The notes beneath the pieces were generated by a model. It did no database searches. It saw only the letters and a program-made list of their open reading frames with translations, and had not been told where the DNA came from. A stretch of 64,000 nt of DNA, from NCBI RefSeq assembly GCF_020184175.1, contig NC_065530.1, positions 33,395,260-33,459,259 on the forward strand, written 5' to 3'. This document shows, one piece after another, positions 29,101 through 41,927 of this stretch. The stretch is from Aphis gossypii (taxonomy: Eukaryota > Arthropoda > Insecta > Hemiptera > Aphididae). The position numbers were made by a program, and so were the translations under genes. Position 1 is the stretch's first letter. Every line of letters starts with the position of its first letter.

Positions 29101-31796
29101 ACAAAATTTAGATAAATATTAATTTAAAAATTTAAAAAAACTAGCATATTTTTAAACTTTTATAATTTTTAAGTTCACGTTTTTTAATATTTTGCTTATT
29201 TATTTTAATGTTCAAGTACATGCATATTTAGCAATTTCTTAATGCATGAAATTCAGAGGACTGGTTATAATTATTAATGTACAAAATAGTTGTATAATTA
29301 ATTATAATTTTTATTCCCGAGATTTATACTTTCTGAAATAAATATAAAAAAATCGAATAAAATACACAAGTTGTTAAATGTAAAATATAAGTACTATAAA
29401 TTTAAAACTTAAATAACTTTAAACACTTGTTAATTTGATAGAATTGACAATTTTATACTAATATAATATAGAAATAGGTATGTTAGTTACATATATTTTA
29501 TTATAAGATCAAACATTTCTACATGTTCAACAAAAATAATATTACTATTATAGTTAATATAGTTATATATTAGTCTATAGTATAATCTTGTATTATACCT
29601 AAAATACCCAAACAAGTCGAAGTATATTGTATCATTGAACTTAACCCATCAAATTATCCGGTTATTGTAATCCCTCCCCAGATTTATCATTGTTTTTCAA
29701 TTTTTTTATTTATTTAATTAGGTATTTTAATATTAATTATAATAATAAAAGTATAGTGTAATAACTAATAAATAATAGTTAAGAAAAAATAATAATAATA
29801 AATACCTAACCAACAAGCTATTTTTTTGTTTATGTTTTGTCAATATTTGTTATTATCAAACCATAAAAACTATATTTAATTTCAACAGATTATCTTCCTA
29901 AAAAGCCTATTCATTCTCATTTTCATCTCATTATTTATTTTTTGCTGTATTGAGCTTATTGTTCAGATTCTATAACAGACATCCCTCAGTAAAATATTAT
30001 CTTTAACTAAATATATATTAATACTATATCAATCAAATTATAATTACATCACAGAATAGTATTTTAATATTTATTAGAATTTTATAAAAACGATTCAATT
30101 AGTAACTAAACCAAATATAATAAAATGTTTAATATATAACTCATATTTATACGTATTATCATGTTTATTGTTTATATTACAGTTGGTAAATTAAATATGG
30201 GTAATATTATTATCATTTTATGGATGAATGATGATAATAGTAATCATACCTATTATTTTACATCCAATAGGTATTGGATAATATATGTATTAGAACGTAA
30301 CACAATATATTGGTACCCTATTACGTATTTTATGTTTTATTATAAAAATTATTTTGGTTTCTACGTCATACGTGAGTGTGAAAAAATAGGCATATTATAA
30401 TATTTTACTATTATACATACAAATTTTATATGCATATGGCAAATGAATAATAATTGAGTCTGCCAAATTTTAACTTGTTGAAGAAATGACACACAATAAC
30501 TGAGATTTTAATTTAAAACGAAAAACTTTCTACAGGATGTTTTGTTTGACAATTTGGCATATTATTGATACGCGTTTATAGTGCCAATAGTTCGTTTTAC
30601 TTTTTACATATTATTTTACCTTTTCGCCATAAAATTCTATGTTAACCGCCAAAATCAAAATGCATAGTTACATATTACAATGATACTAGCTACATATTAT
30701 AATACGTATCCACGTAGGTATATATGTAATATGTATAGCATGGGCATTATTACTTAATAACCTATAATTTATTAATTCATTCGTAATATTATAAAAGGTG
30801 TTTTTTTGTTATCAATGACAAAAAAAAAAACAAAATACAAAACAATAGCCCCGTTTAATCACAATTATACGAATTGAACCATTTCCTGGTGCAAGTGTTG
30901 TATTCATTTTTGTATCTGATTCTAAATACCAACTCACAATTACTTTCTCTTTCTGCACTGTTTTTACTATCCATTGTATTTTAATTTTTTAACTGGATTA
31001 TCTCCCTATCACGTGTGATCTAGAGTTTTTTATTCTTAAATTGTTTTATTTTATTTCGACCGTAACATTCATGAGTTAAGTATTCATTATATAACAAATT
31101 GGACGTGTACACGCTTCAATAGTGAAAATTATTATCTTCGCGAAGTTTATAATCTATGTTATTATAACAACAATAGAAAAAACGTTCAAAAATCATATTA
31201 TTTTAGATAATTTCAACCAAAAAAAGTTATAAGTAGCTAATATCTACATAGACCATATAAATTAAATACATACAATTATTTATACATAAACTATTATAAA
31301 AAGAAAGAGGGGATGTAGGTACCTATTTAAAACTATTTGAAATTCTTAATATAATCTTATGAATTCATGTAGTTTACAGCTTACAGCTTACGATTTTAAA
31401 TAACTTTCAAAAAGTTTGAAGCAATTTCAAGGTTCATAAATTGATTTAATTTATAATTAAAACAACTATGACAGTTGTATACTTGAATTGAAGCCTGGAA
31501 AGGATTTTCTTTGTGTTTTAATTTTATTTATTTATCAGTTATTACAATTATTAATAAATATTATTATGTTCAAATTACTAAATACTTAATGTATTAACCA
31601 ATATAAGTAGGTACTAAACTTTCAATAAAATAGATACATAATAATATTAAAAATATCTTTGGTATTATATAATGATTTTATGAACCTTATTTTACAAAAA
31701 ATTTAACATTTGTAAAACTCCATTGTTTTGTTTATAACAATAAATTCTAAGACTCTGTGCATATAAATATTAAGTAAATATTAAATATCATCATAA

Positions 31797-31840
<44 letters not shown>

Positions 31841-34800
31841 TTCTATATACATATATCAGGGGTGGCTAAACTTTTTTTGGTCACGATCTATTAAAAATAT
31901 ACTTCACCTTTAAGAATCGACTTCTATAGAATTTTTTTTTACTATTGAATAACTATAATTATTAAGAAACAGATAGGGCGCGTGGCCCTAAAAATAAATT
32001 CTAACATGATCGACTTAGAAATTATCCGCGATCGACTGTTTGGCCACCCCTAACATATACGCGTATAGTGTATATGCATTATGCGTAGAACTTGGAATAT
32101 TTGTTAAATACAAACCATTGGTAGTTTATTATACATTTTAACTACTAATACCCTAATACTCGTTTTAACGAAGACTTATATATCAATGTGCTGCAAATCG
32201 TTTAAAAAAAATATTACATAATCGCCCAAAATTTTAATAAAAGTTAATAAATATAAATTATGAATAAACCAATATATATGATGTGTTTGTGCATGTTACG
32301 TCAAGTATAACAGCGCATAAATACTTTTTCTACGCTTACAACAAAAAAAAAAAAGACAAAAGTTCAAAAACGAATTATAACCATTATTGTTTAGAATGTC
32401 AAGTGAAATTATAAATCGTTCAAATTTTCTACTGACAAATGAAAATAAGAAAAACACACAATGATCGGGATAACATTATATTTTTTAAGGATAATAGACG
32501 TTTTTCAGTTTTCAATCCGATTCTAATCCACCGTGAAAACTATAAACATGACAAAAATACACTATATATATATATATATATACACACACAACTGTAAATA
32601 CTTTACAACTACTTTGATAGATGTTATAAAGATGGTCATACAGAGATTAGTTTCACTTCTTCATACCATATTCGTAAAGACTAATTGCAAAGAACTAGAA
32701 GTATATTTGACAAAATTAGCGGTGAATGATTTTTGCGAGATTTGACATTAATATCCAACACCTAATAATTACAGAAAAACCACAAAAACTTCTTTATTTT
32801 AAACAATTCATTTTTTGTAATATTATTATCATTGTAAATATTATTTTGATTCGATAAAATGCAGTGTACCATGAACCTTAAATATGTCTCGCGTAGTAAA
32901 CACACGATGACAATGAACTAACATTGAGTAGCTGGATGAGTTTCATTTTATTTGATTTTCGAATGCACACGATTTAGACAGAGAAAGTATTTTTCAAGTT
33001 CGCAATTATTATTCAACTGACCATCAATCATTTTTGTAAGTTATTTGACGTATAGTTACTAGAGCGTACTGAAATTTAATTTAAAAGTCATTAAATCATT
33101 GAAACCATATTGTAGTGGTTGTTGGTCAATTGATAGCATACATTACATATTCTTATACGTAAGTAGCTGTAGATTGAATAACGATAAAATATTATTTATT
33201 TAGTATTGGCCATCAATTCAAATTATTTCGATTTTACTTAAAACTAAAACAAAAACAAACTTCACGTATTTAAATAATTTATACTAAAGAATTCATTGCA
33301 AATACATGTATACGCTAAACAGATCATGTTAAACTAATTAAAATTATGAAAATAGTAAATACTTATATTTTTGAAATACACCCACTAATATATATTTTTT
33401 CTTTCAGAAAAATGAAGAATGTTGTTTGGATTTTTTTGATATACACTTTAGTGTTTAATTTATTCAATGTTACTTATTGTGTTACAAATAAAGAAGAATT
33501 AAATGCTAACCTAAAATTGTCCAATTCTTCTACTCACGGAACACCACACGTAAGTATCCTTTCTATAATAAATTAAAACACGAAACATAATTTTAAAGAT
33601 GTATTATACTTGTATTTTAGGATCATGAACTTGATGGCGAACAGATAAATAACGATAACGATGATTTCGAACTTGAAGACAATATTGATGAAGCTTCGTC
33701 AGAAATTGTTGAAAGTCAAGTGCCATTTCCAACAAATCAACCTTCTGAAATTGAATCTGAAGTCCCTGTGAGAAAGCCACGGCGTAAAAGACGTCGTCGG
33801 CGCAAACGCCCGAGGACATCAACGCACACGTACGAGGAAAATATAAATCATCCGGTAGTATGGAATCAGGAACCTCTAGAACCAGACTATGCAGAAGGAT
33901 ATATTCGACGACGACCAATAAAGAGACGAAGACGGCCATTACAAAGACGACCATTAATTGAAGGGGGTGGCATCGCAGAAGAAGAAAATATTTTACCACG
34001 AAGAAAACTTATCCGCAGGCCAGCTGATCCTGGTAATAAAGTTAGCAATGAAGATGTAAAACGATGGGAACCAATAACATCAACCGAAGAAGATAAATGG
34101 AAAATAGTCAAAACAACAACAGAAATCACAAATACTGTTCCAACAGTAACGCCTAAATCTACTACTATTACGACCACAACGCCAAAAACATCTACAATTT
34201 CACCAACATTACCAACACAAAAATTAACTGACGATAATAGCAATACTAACCATAGAGACATTGGATTATTGAAAAAATCAAATTCATCACGTGCCGACCT
34301 AATAATATTGCATAAAAGGCCGATAAATAGTAACTTGCCACCAACGTCTGCAGTAATAAGACGTCGTTTAAAACCACAAAATACAACTATGGAAGAAATA
34401 ACAACAATTAAACCGAAAATTACAGTAATAAAAGAAGAATTACCTTTATCATTACTTCCTCCAGACTTCAAAATGACAGAAAACGCACCACCTAAAGAAT
34501 CTAAAAATAGCACAGACGATTATCAATTCAACGATGAAGCACTAACAAAAATGATGAAAGAACAACCAAATAATAACAACAATGAATTCAAATTCAAATC
34601 TGATAGCATACCTAAGGTCAAAGACGAAATATTAAGTTTATTAAAAACTAAAACTGGATCATCGTTATTATCAAATGTGCTGAATCTTAGAAACATGTCT
34701 TTAGAAGAACTTTTACAACATAGGGAACGAGGATCAAGTCAACGGCATCAAGAACTTATAGATACAAAAGAAGAATCGATAGATGTAAGTGCCGATGAGC

Positions 34801-37800
34801 CAATAGTGACAGAAAATACTAAAAATTTCACTAACTACTTAATAGAAACAAAACGTTTAGCACAAAAGAACAAAGTTACATTACAAACGGAAGAATTAAA
34901 TGACTTGAAACAGACTAATGATAAAAACAAAGAGTTAACAACCCAAATATCAACGATATCTACAAAATTAGATGAAGAAAACCGTAACAATCAATATAAC
35001 GATACAACTAATAAACCAACAACAAAGCGTACACAAGAAATACAAATTGATGATGTTAAATCGACTATTCAAGTTGACGAAAAACCGCTTGATCACAAAG
35101 AAACAAACTTTTCTAAACCATTAATAAACATTGAGCATTTAAATAATTTTAAAGTAGAACAAGAAGCAGAAATTGGTAAAATTCAATTGGATACAATTTT
35201 CGAAGAGAAAAAAGTATTTAGTTTTCCGACAACGACTACTTATACAACAACAAATGACAAATACCAAGAAAATGAAGCAATTTCATTTGTTTCAAAACCA
35301 CCAAAAACTCGAATTGTTATAGAAACGTCTGAAAGAGAACCACGTCTTTTTGATAGCATGCCAGATTTCTCAATAAAAACTACCCAAAGGCCACTTATAA
35401 CGCCGACTATTCCTTCACAAGTATTATTCATTCAAGACACAAATCATTTAGACAAATATCAGAGCTATTCAGACAAAAATAAAGACATAGACGAGGAAAA
35501 TAATTTGGTATACCGTCGTTTTGAAATGAGAAAATTACCAGTAGCTGTTAAATCAGCTATCATAGCTAGTGCTGCAATATTGGCAATAGCAATCCTAGGC
35601 TTCTTTGTGTTGCTCATATCGTGTAGAATCAGACAAAAAAAACGGGTTATACGAAAAAAATCTGTGTTTTGCCAACATAATCTACACCATGACCCAGATC
35701 TTAGATCTAGCGCTCGTAGTACAAGTCCTGTCATGGATAAAAATTGCCAGGATCAATACTATGATGGATATGGAGGACGTATCGATGCTCACACAACAGC
35801 TAATCGTCAATATTACCTGTGGAGAACACTGAGGAAAACATTCCGTTATGACTGATCAGTGTTACAGTTGTTCAATGTTCGTATCTTGGACAAAATTTAA
35901 ATTATTTTTTATATTGTTAAATGTATACTATTAAAACAGATGAATACCCAAATAAAAATAAATGATATATTATTTTGTTTTAAACCAATAAAAATAATCT
36001 AATTATTTATTATAGGACAAAATATTTTTTTCTGTATTATTCAATCATAAACATTAGTCATAATATTTTATGTATTGTAAACTGAAACTATACATATTAT
36101 TATCCTTAGTCACTCAAGTGCTGAATACAGAATAAGTAGTGCTAATAATAATAAATGATAATATTTTATTATAGATTAATTAACCATATTAAAATAAGAT
36201 ATAACTGAAATAAAAATGATACATTACAATTTACAACACACAAATAAAAGTTATACTATAAAATTGACAAATTATTAAGTATAGAGATCTTAAATTTTGA
36301 TTCAGACTTTTAAATTATATAGTATTTATATCAATAAAAAATAAATAAATTATTAATATAATTTAACATCACAGAACAATAGATATTATTAAGTAGTATA
36401 ACTAATCCTACATTTTTACTTATATCAAATTAATCTACTTCTCAAGTTCCACTGTTCTACTTCTACATTTATTATTACCATTGATATAGAGCAATATTTT
36501 TTAAAATAAGATACTAATAACTAATACTAAGATAGTTTGTAAACTCGAAAAAAAAATCATAATAATAATGATGTTGATACATTAATAAATTAGTGGTTAA
36601 AAATAAGTATCAAAAGAACCAGTCTCAAGGGATAGGCGACATAGGCCTACACCTAGGACAGCATTAATTACATTTGATACTTGTAAAGGATGGCAAAAAT
36701 CAAGTTTTCCTAGGTGTGTTTAACACTTGAGCTGAGTCTGAAAAGAACTAAGTAAATTCTTTAAATTATATAAAAACATATTTTGAAAAAAACACAAAAA
36801 TAATAAATAGTTGGTGCCCAGTGTTCAATAAATCACATTACTGCCTAACTAAAAATTTAATTTTTCAATATTTACATTTTATAAAACAATAAGATCAAGT
36901 ATTAATAAAAAAATATATTATAACCAAATTATAATAATAATAGTATCCATAGCATTTCTCTTATTTGACTTTAGACACACTCACAAATAAATTAAAAATT
37001 CAAAATATATTCAACTTACCTATAATACTCATAAGTAAACGTATCTTTTAATATCACACTAGCTGGATCATTGGACAGCTGAAAATAAAAATATACAATT
37101 ATTATTAATACAAAATAGCAGATTTATGTTTACATCCCTCAAACAAACTACAGTTAATACCACAGAGATAGTCAAACAAAAGTCAAAAAACTTCTCTCAT
37201 AGTAATGCATTTATTTTCTTAACTTGGATTATTATGGTTATAATATTAAAATTAACAATTTTATTTGAAAATGTACAAATATTTTAAAATATTAACTGTT
37301 GACTGTTAAAATGGAAAAACAACTTAATTTTTAAAACTTTTCAAATAAAGTTTAATTATTTATTCTATTTTTTTTATATATTCTCAAATAAGTTTTCTTA
37401 ACCTTTTTAGTGTCAAGACCCCCAAAATAGGAATAAAACATGATAAATTACTTCACAGCCCCTATCTATATTAAGTACAAATTTGAACAATAAAAATATT
37501 ATATCACTAACCAATTAACCAAAGAAAATATACCATTTATAAATACCATGAGTAGTAGGTACCTAATTTAAACTCGTAACAGGTATTAGTATTTTTTTTT
37601 TCAATAAAAAATTTTAAATAAAAATGTTCATTTTGTAATTTAGCGTTTTATTATTTTTGATCTACATGACCCCTAGTTAAGGTGATCGCGACCCCAGGTT
37701 GAGAAACACTGCTCTAAATAATATGGAATCAGATTATTTATTTATAAAGAATTTTTTAAAAGGTAAAAAGGCAATTAATTAAAAACATTTTCTTAAATTA

Positions 37801-39635
37801 ATTCAATCATGATGATATTTGCCAAAAATAAAATATAAATCTTTAAGTGAAGTCAAAATTTTTGTGAGGCATAACTTTGTCATTAACTCATAGTCATAAC
37901 TCTAGTTACAATATTTTTAGTTAATTCCATTATATCAGATAAATTATAATAATTTCATTGTCTATATTCTAAAGACTGATTTTCAATAATAAAAGACTGA
38001 AAAAAAAAACTATTATTTTGTCTTCGATATAAACTTCACACTGATAACAATTATGTAGTTAACTAATTTAGTAGTAAGTTAAGTTTACTAATTTGTTGTG
38101 ACAGCCTACTATTGAAACTATTCATAAGAATTTAACTAAAATTATTATTCTATATTACATGTATTGTCATTAGATGATACACTATACTTAGTATACTTGT
38201 CTTATGCTAAATTATATTATTTAATATATTATTGCATAATTTCATAATAAAATAAATATGGAATGGAATGGAAAACAAAATATTACAGGTATAATTGTAA
38301 TAGGATTTGAACTTGTATCTCGAATTAAAAGAGGGAAAATTTGATGTTTTAAATTTTTTTTAAACATCTTTATTCATCCCAAAACACATGTATATATGCA
38401 TTAATATCTACATATTGGATCTAAAATACAATAAAAATAGGAAAAACTATCAATCATTTATATACAATAATAAGTCAAAAATAATAATAACTAGTCATAA
38501 TTACCTGAAACAGTTTTTTGAAGTATGCATATTGTCGAGCTATATTTCTATTAAGTTTCAGTGCTGCTTCTACATTCATAAAAACATGTTAATAAATAAA
38601 TGCTAATCAAAAAACATGTTATGTTAAATTAAATCTACCAATATACAAATATATAGATCTGGAGCAATATGATAAATGACTGAAACTATATGATAAAAAT
38701 AAATATGAAATTGACTGAGATAATAAGAAATTCTTAAATTAATAAATTATATCTTATAGTTATTTATACTCATATGTTTAAAGTAAACATCATAACATAC
38801 TATAGATTATGTACTAAATGTATTTGTGCAATAAAAATTGTTTAAAACAGCATAATATAATACCAAATGCAGGCGATCCTTTTAAAGCTTCTAGATCAGC
38901 TACATTGAAATATACTGGAGTTGAGTATGTAACTGGCAACGAAGTTAAATATGAATGCCAAAAACTTTTCTTATCTTTTCGCAAAGATTCGACTAAAATG
39001 AATATTGCCAGGGCCACATTTGGCATATTACGTAGCATCATGTCTTGCGAGTGCAATTTCCCTAAATAAATAAATATAAAAATTATATGATTAAGTACAA
39101 TCCCTTTAAAACTAAACACTTACATAGTGGAGATGATGGTATACTTTCTTCAGTCATCATCAACGCTCTAGGTACAGTCACAAGCGTATCACCAACAGCA
39201 ATATTCTTAGTAGCTTTCATACCATACTCATTATTTTCAAATTGATGAATTTCTACTCCATTAAGAATAGCACCATTTTTTGTGGCCCATTTAGTCAACT
39301 TCTCAATGGATTGATCATTTCTCTGAGACAAGGGTTTCAAATCAAACTCTGCTTCAAGCTGATTAATCTTGGACAATAGGTTGACAATCACCAAATGTAT
39401 GGACCATTGTTCTTTGATTGATGGGGAATTGGACATCATACTCGTTGCTAAATAACAAAATATAAATTTAATGTCATATTAACTATTAAGACATGCTCAA
39501 ATAATGAGTAAATTTCTAACCGTCGAGTAATTCATCCACCAGCTTTAATACCACTACTCTACAATCATTCAATTTCACGGTTTGCATTTTAGCAAGATTC
39601 TTCTTTTGACTAGTGTTCTTGCCTTTTTTTTCCAT
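7493..39635 (-). CDS. setd3: SETD3, actin-histidine N-methyltransferase, nine coding exons over 32 kb
   Basis: SETD3 methylates a histidine of actin using S-adenosylmethionine (established for the family). Minus-strand exons: 39635-39521, 39447-39124, 39061-38864, 38569-38505, 37078-37020, 14183-14066, 11958-11631, 10926-10766, 7609-7493. All have AG/GT borders and compatible phases; the total is 1485 nt, 494 residues. The N-terminus MEKKGKN resembles vertebrate MGKKSRV. The SET domain runs from about residue 90 (KWATKNGA) to 330, with RQYAYF in exon 4, WDMFNH at 284-289 in exon 6 and FYG at 322-324 in exon 7 carrying the catalytic-type Tyr. The Rubisco-LSMT-type substrate-binding domain follows (KIRLGVSRSDPLY, LLAFVRIF). 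The protein is about 100 residues shorter than human SETD3, lacking its acidic C-terminal tail. The exon 8-9 join is phase-compatible but about ten residues short of the human alignment, so a microexon may be missing. Intron 5 (14184-37019) contains another gene. Confidence 0.93.
11273..11553. mobile_element. hAT-like repeat copy A, right end lost, in setd3 intron 7
   Basis: The left end reads ACGTTTCCCAAGCTTTTTAGTGTCGCGACC, close to the hAT-type end CAGTGTTTCTCAACC. The interior matches 37391-37711 (shared stretches such as AACAATAAAAATAT, CAATAAAAAATTTTAAA and TTATTATTTTTGATCTA). It stops after GTGACCCC...GTTAAGGCGATC, so the right terminal repeat is missing. A C run is present at 11302-11315. 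Confidence 0.7.
16690..17180 (+). promoter_or_regulatory. GC/CpG-enriched block, candidate promoter or 5' non-coding exon
   Basis: In otherwise AT-dominated intron sequence this block has many CpGs (for example around 16890-16950, TTCGCGCCGGAAACTATCGC) and ends with a possible donor, ATTACAG followed by GTTCGT near 17185. It has no long open frame with recognisable protein. It could be the transcription start and leader exon of the nested gene at 33.4 kb, or an intronic enhancer of setd3. This is inference only. Confidence 0.3.
21420..22010. promoter_or_regulatory. Second GC/CpG-enriched block inside setd3 intron 5
   Basis: The segment around 21740-22005 contains GCGGCGCC, GCGCCGTCGTCGCCGCG and CCCGCGGGTGAAAGCG and is clearly richer in GC and CpG than its flanks. 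No coding signature is visible. A possible donor (CGCGG then GTGAAAG) lies near 21985. It may be an alternative promoter or leader exon for the nested plus-strand gene, or a regulatory element. Confidence 0.3.
22276..22303. repeat. (AC)n microsatellite
   Basis: Perfect AC dinucleotide run. A second, shorter imperfect run lies at 22447-22463. Confidence 0.95.
31798..31839. repeat. (AC)n microsatellite beside a MITE
   Basis: Perfect AC run of about 21 units, ending 17 bases before the left terminus of the hAT-like MITE at 31857. Confidence 0.95.
31857..32052. mobile_element. hAT-like MITE, family 1, copy A
   Basis: The element starts CAGGGGTGGCTAAAC and ends GTTTGGCCACCCCTA; these are inverted repeats with few mismatches. 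It is flanked by 8-bp duplications ACATATAT (31849-31856) and ACATATAC (32053-32060), as expected for hAT transposition. It is 196 bp, non-coding, and so mobilised in trans. The interior (GGTCACGATCTA, TACTTCACCTTT, GCGTGGCCCTAAAAA, AACATGATCGAC) matches copy B at 52978-53175. Confidence 0.88.
33412..35855 (+). CDS. Unrecognised single-pass membrane protein, nested in setd3 intron 5
   Basis: Coding exons 33412-33549 and 33621-35855 join in phase 0 to 790 residues. The start is the first ATG after the acceptor at 33406-33407 and opens a signal peptide (MKNVVWIFLIYTLVFNLF, cleavage probably near residue 23). Then come an acidic stretch (47-80), Arg/Lys clusters at 97-111 and 142-157 that include furin-like RRKR motifs, a Thr/Pro-rich mucin-like region (about 205-260), a helical-looking segment near 380-425 (SLEELLQHRERGSSQ), and about eight N-glycosylation sequons. 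One hydrophobic helix at about 690-712 is followed by a basic stop-transfer run and a 78-residue cytoplasmic tail ending RKTFRYD. After the signal region the ectodomain has no cysteine, so no disulfide-bonded domain. I do not recognise the family. It is transcribed opposite to its host gene. Confidence 0.85.
35951..35956 (+). promoter_or_regulatory. Candidate poly(A) signal of the nested gene
   Basis: AATAAA about 95 bases after the TGA at 35853-35855; a second AATAAA follows near 35987. Confidence 0.5.
35990..37015. other. AT-rich intron sequence between the nested gene and setd3 exon 5
   Basis: No open frame of note. A less AT-rich patch at about 36617-36730 (around CCAGTCTCAAGGGATAGGCG) is probably old transposon sequence; I cannot place its ends. 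Confidence 0.5.
37020..39635 (-). CDS. setd3: setd3 5' exon cluster (exons 1-5)
   Basis: These five exons encode residues 1 to about 253: the N-terminal extension and the first part of the SET domain up to TFTYEYYR. Donor and acceptor pairs: GTTAGA at 39520 to AG before 39447; GTAAGT at 39123 to AG before 39061; GTATTA at 38863 to AG before 38569; GTAATT at 38504 to AG before 37078; GTAAGT at 37019 opening the 22.8-kb intron. Exon 4 is only 65 nt but carries the strongly conserved ARQYAYF segment. Intron 4 contains a hAT-like repeat (37391-37711). Confidence 0.9.
37391..37711. mobile_element. hAT-like repeat copy B, in setd3 intron 4
   Basis: The left end AGTTTTCTTAACCTTTTTAGTGTC and the right end GACCCCAGGTTGAGAAACACTG are imperfect inverted repeats of a hAT-type terminus. 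It shares its interior with 11273-11553. Flanks read CTCAAATA and CTCTAAATA, possibly a degraded target duplication. Non-coding, about 320 bp. Confidence 0.72.
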
Positions 39636-41927
39636 ATCTATATTCAAGACTTTTTAACTTCAATAATTAATAAACAGAATACAATTTTAAAGATTTATTT
39701 TAGAATTCTAGGGTACCTAATTGTACTTAACAAGTTGTAAGTAGTATATAAAAATAAAAAATGAATAAGTACTACAAAATAAACAGAACAGTAGAATGAA
39801 GGTAAGTAATAAATAATAGTAAATACAAAAATGACTTAGAATTCTATAATACAACTACAGACTATAATATAAGAGTAATATTATACTAGTAAACTACCAA
39901 ACTCATACTGAGTATGGTGCCTCTTAAGTATACTCAATATTGAGTATCTTATTTAAATCATAATATTATTATGAGTCTTATCATCATATGGACAAGATAT
40001 GACCTATGATAAGAAGCCTCTAATCAAATATCTGTTTACTAGAGCTTCAAAGTTCAAACGAATAACATTCTAAACTACCACACTCAGTAAAAACTATAAA
40101 AGAGTCAGCACTTAGCAGCTTAGCAGCTCGGCTAGCTCGATGCCTCGATGTCGATATTCGGTTGGCGGTGTTCGTCGCTCTACCGTACTACAGAAATGCA
40201 GAATTCGTGAAATCTATTTAAATCCATTTAATCCGTTGTATCAAATTTCATTATTTTAATATTTTGGCTTTTTGCCACGGTTGACAGATCGCTCGCCGTC
40301 CTCTCAGAATACTTACAAAAAATGTAAAAATATTAATTTGCCTAGAAATAATTGTCCAAATTAATAAAGAGTAAAGACTAGGAACAAAAATATCAAATAC
40401 ATAAAAATAGCTGTTAATTAATATACAGGTTTTAATAATAATATATAAGGTGCCAAGAAAAATAATTAGAATGTTCCAATCTCCAACAAGATTTTTTTTT
40501 CTTTTGTAATACAGATTAGTCAAAAGTTGCAGTATTTATAATACTGTGCTCAAGTGTTAAACTGATTTTGATAACCTATTTTAATTTGCTGAATTTTGAT
40601 TTTTTCAAACAACTAGACAGTACAATGTACAATCATGACTGAATTTATTTTGGTTACATTGATTATAATATTTCTTAATAATATGGAGAAATCTATATAA
40701 TTTAACTGAAATCAAATTGTTTTTGACATACATAATATATAAATTACACTAATTATTATAGAAAAATTACAACATTAATTATATTCTTAGATAATGATCC
40801 CTGACATAATAATATTTTTAACAAGTGCTGGAATCCTAAAACTACTTTTAAACCTAGTGACTAGGAAGTAATACAACAATTTGATAAAAGCAACCAGTGA
40901 TGATCTGGTCCATCATTGAATGCTTGGCGGCCTAACCATTAGTTAATGGTTGTAGAGTTGTAGACCTTTTAATTTACCTTTTACCATATAAACAGCTAGA
41001 TATCTATTAGCTAATGGATTTATTAAATATACCTGTAATATTGATACTTACTTCTTAGTATTATAAAATGTTTGAAAAGCTTAGCTTTTTAGCTCACTTT
41101 CCTCTCTTGCTCAAATTTCATATAAATATGTTAATTTTCGGATACTCGCAGAAAATATATTCTGGACAAACAACATTTTTGAACTGAAATTTTTTTTAAC
41201 CTCACTTCTAAAAACAAGAAAATTATAATTACATACAGTTTTATGCTAAATAACTTAATAGCTTAACAATCTGCCATTTTAATTGGCGTTGTAATTGGTG
41301 CCTGGAAGCTAGAATAAAATTGAAAAATGTTTGATAACTATTAACTATGCAATTATCTTCTAAGCATAGTATTAATAAATTATAAAACTATTAGGTAAAA
41401 CATTAAAATGTTATATTATATCATACAAATAAAAATAGAAAAATCAAAAAATATTTTATTACTTCATAGGGTTAATATAAAAACAAATTAAAATTAAACA
41501 TAGATAATAAAAACAATATAAATTATTTTTTTTTTTAATTTCTTAATATATTATACGTATTTACTTTAAATAATAAAAAAAACTAATTCTACAAGATACT
41601 ATTTTAATGTTATATTTAATTTTGTTAATTTTAGACAGATTAAATTTTATTAATTACCTATATAAGTTTTTTTTTAAATACTTTACTAAGTGAGAGAAAT
41701 AATGTTAAAATTTAACACAATCAATTACATGAAACATACTTTTATGACCTCCAGTAAAAAAAAATCTATATTTTTAAATGGATGTATATAATCAAAATAA
41801 TATTGTATCTATTAATAGGTATTTTAACATTTAACACAAGGAATGTATTAATTTCAGTAATTACATATGTTACAAGTTAATAAATGAATGGTTTTTAAGG
41901 TAATTTTGAACAAATTGGGATATTGTG
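39636..41927. other. setd3: Spacer between setd3 5' end and talin-like 3' end
   Basis: Both neighbours are transcribed on the minus strand, so the setd3 promoter must lie in this spacer. The only GC-richer patch is about 40110-40200 (CGGCTAGCTCGATGCCTCGA and TTGGCGGTGTTCGTCGC), a plausible setd3 start region. A minus-strand AATAAA at 41646-41651 is a candidate poly(A) signal for the talin-like gene. No coding exon is seen. Confidence 0.45.

Larger units (their letters stand above)
14184..33407. other. Large AT-rich part of setd3 intron 5
   Basis: Nineteen kilobases without a supported exon on either strand; all open frames are short and compositionally simple. It holds two GC-richer blocks (about 16690-17180 and 21420-22010), (AC)n microsatellites at 22276-22303, 22447-22463 and 31798-31839, a hAT-like MITE at 31857-32052, and a short GC-rich patch at 25440-25505 next to an A run. 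The 5' non-coding exon(s) of the nested plus-strand gene must lie somewhere here, because its first visible exon begins at an acceptor. Confidence 0.6.

Noticed and set aside
33887..34513. 208-codon minus-strand open frame
   Set aside because: It is antisense to the long plus-strand membrane-protein exon; its composition mirrors that gene's Thr/Lys-rich codons and no splice or domain evidence supports it.
38818..39069. 83-codon plus-strand open frame
   Set aside because: It is the antisense of setd3 exon 3, whose minus-strand translation aligns with SETD3.
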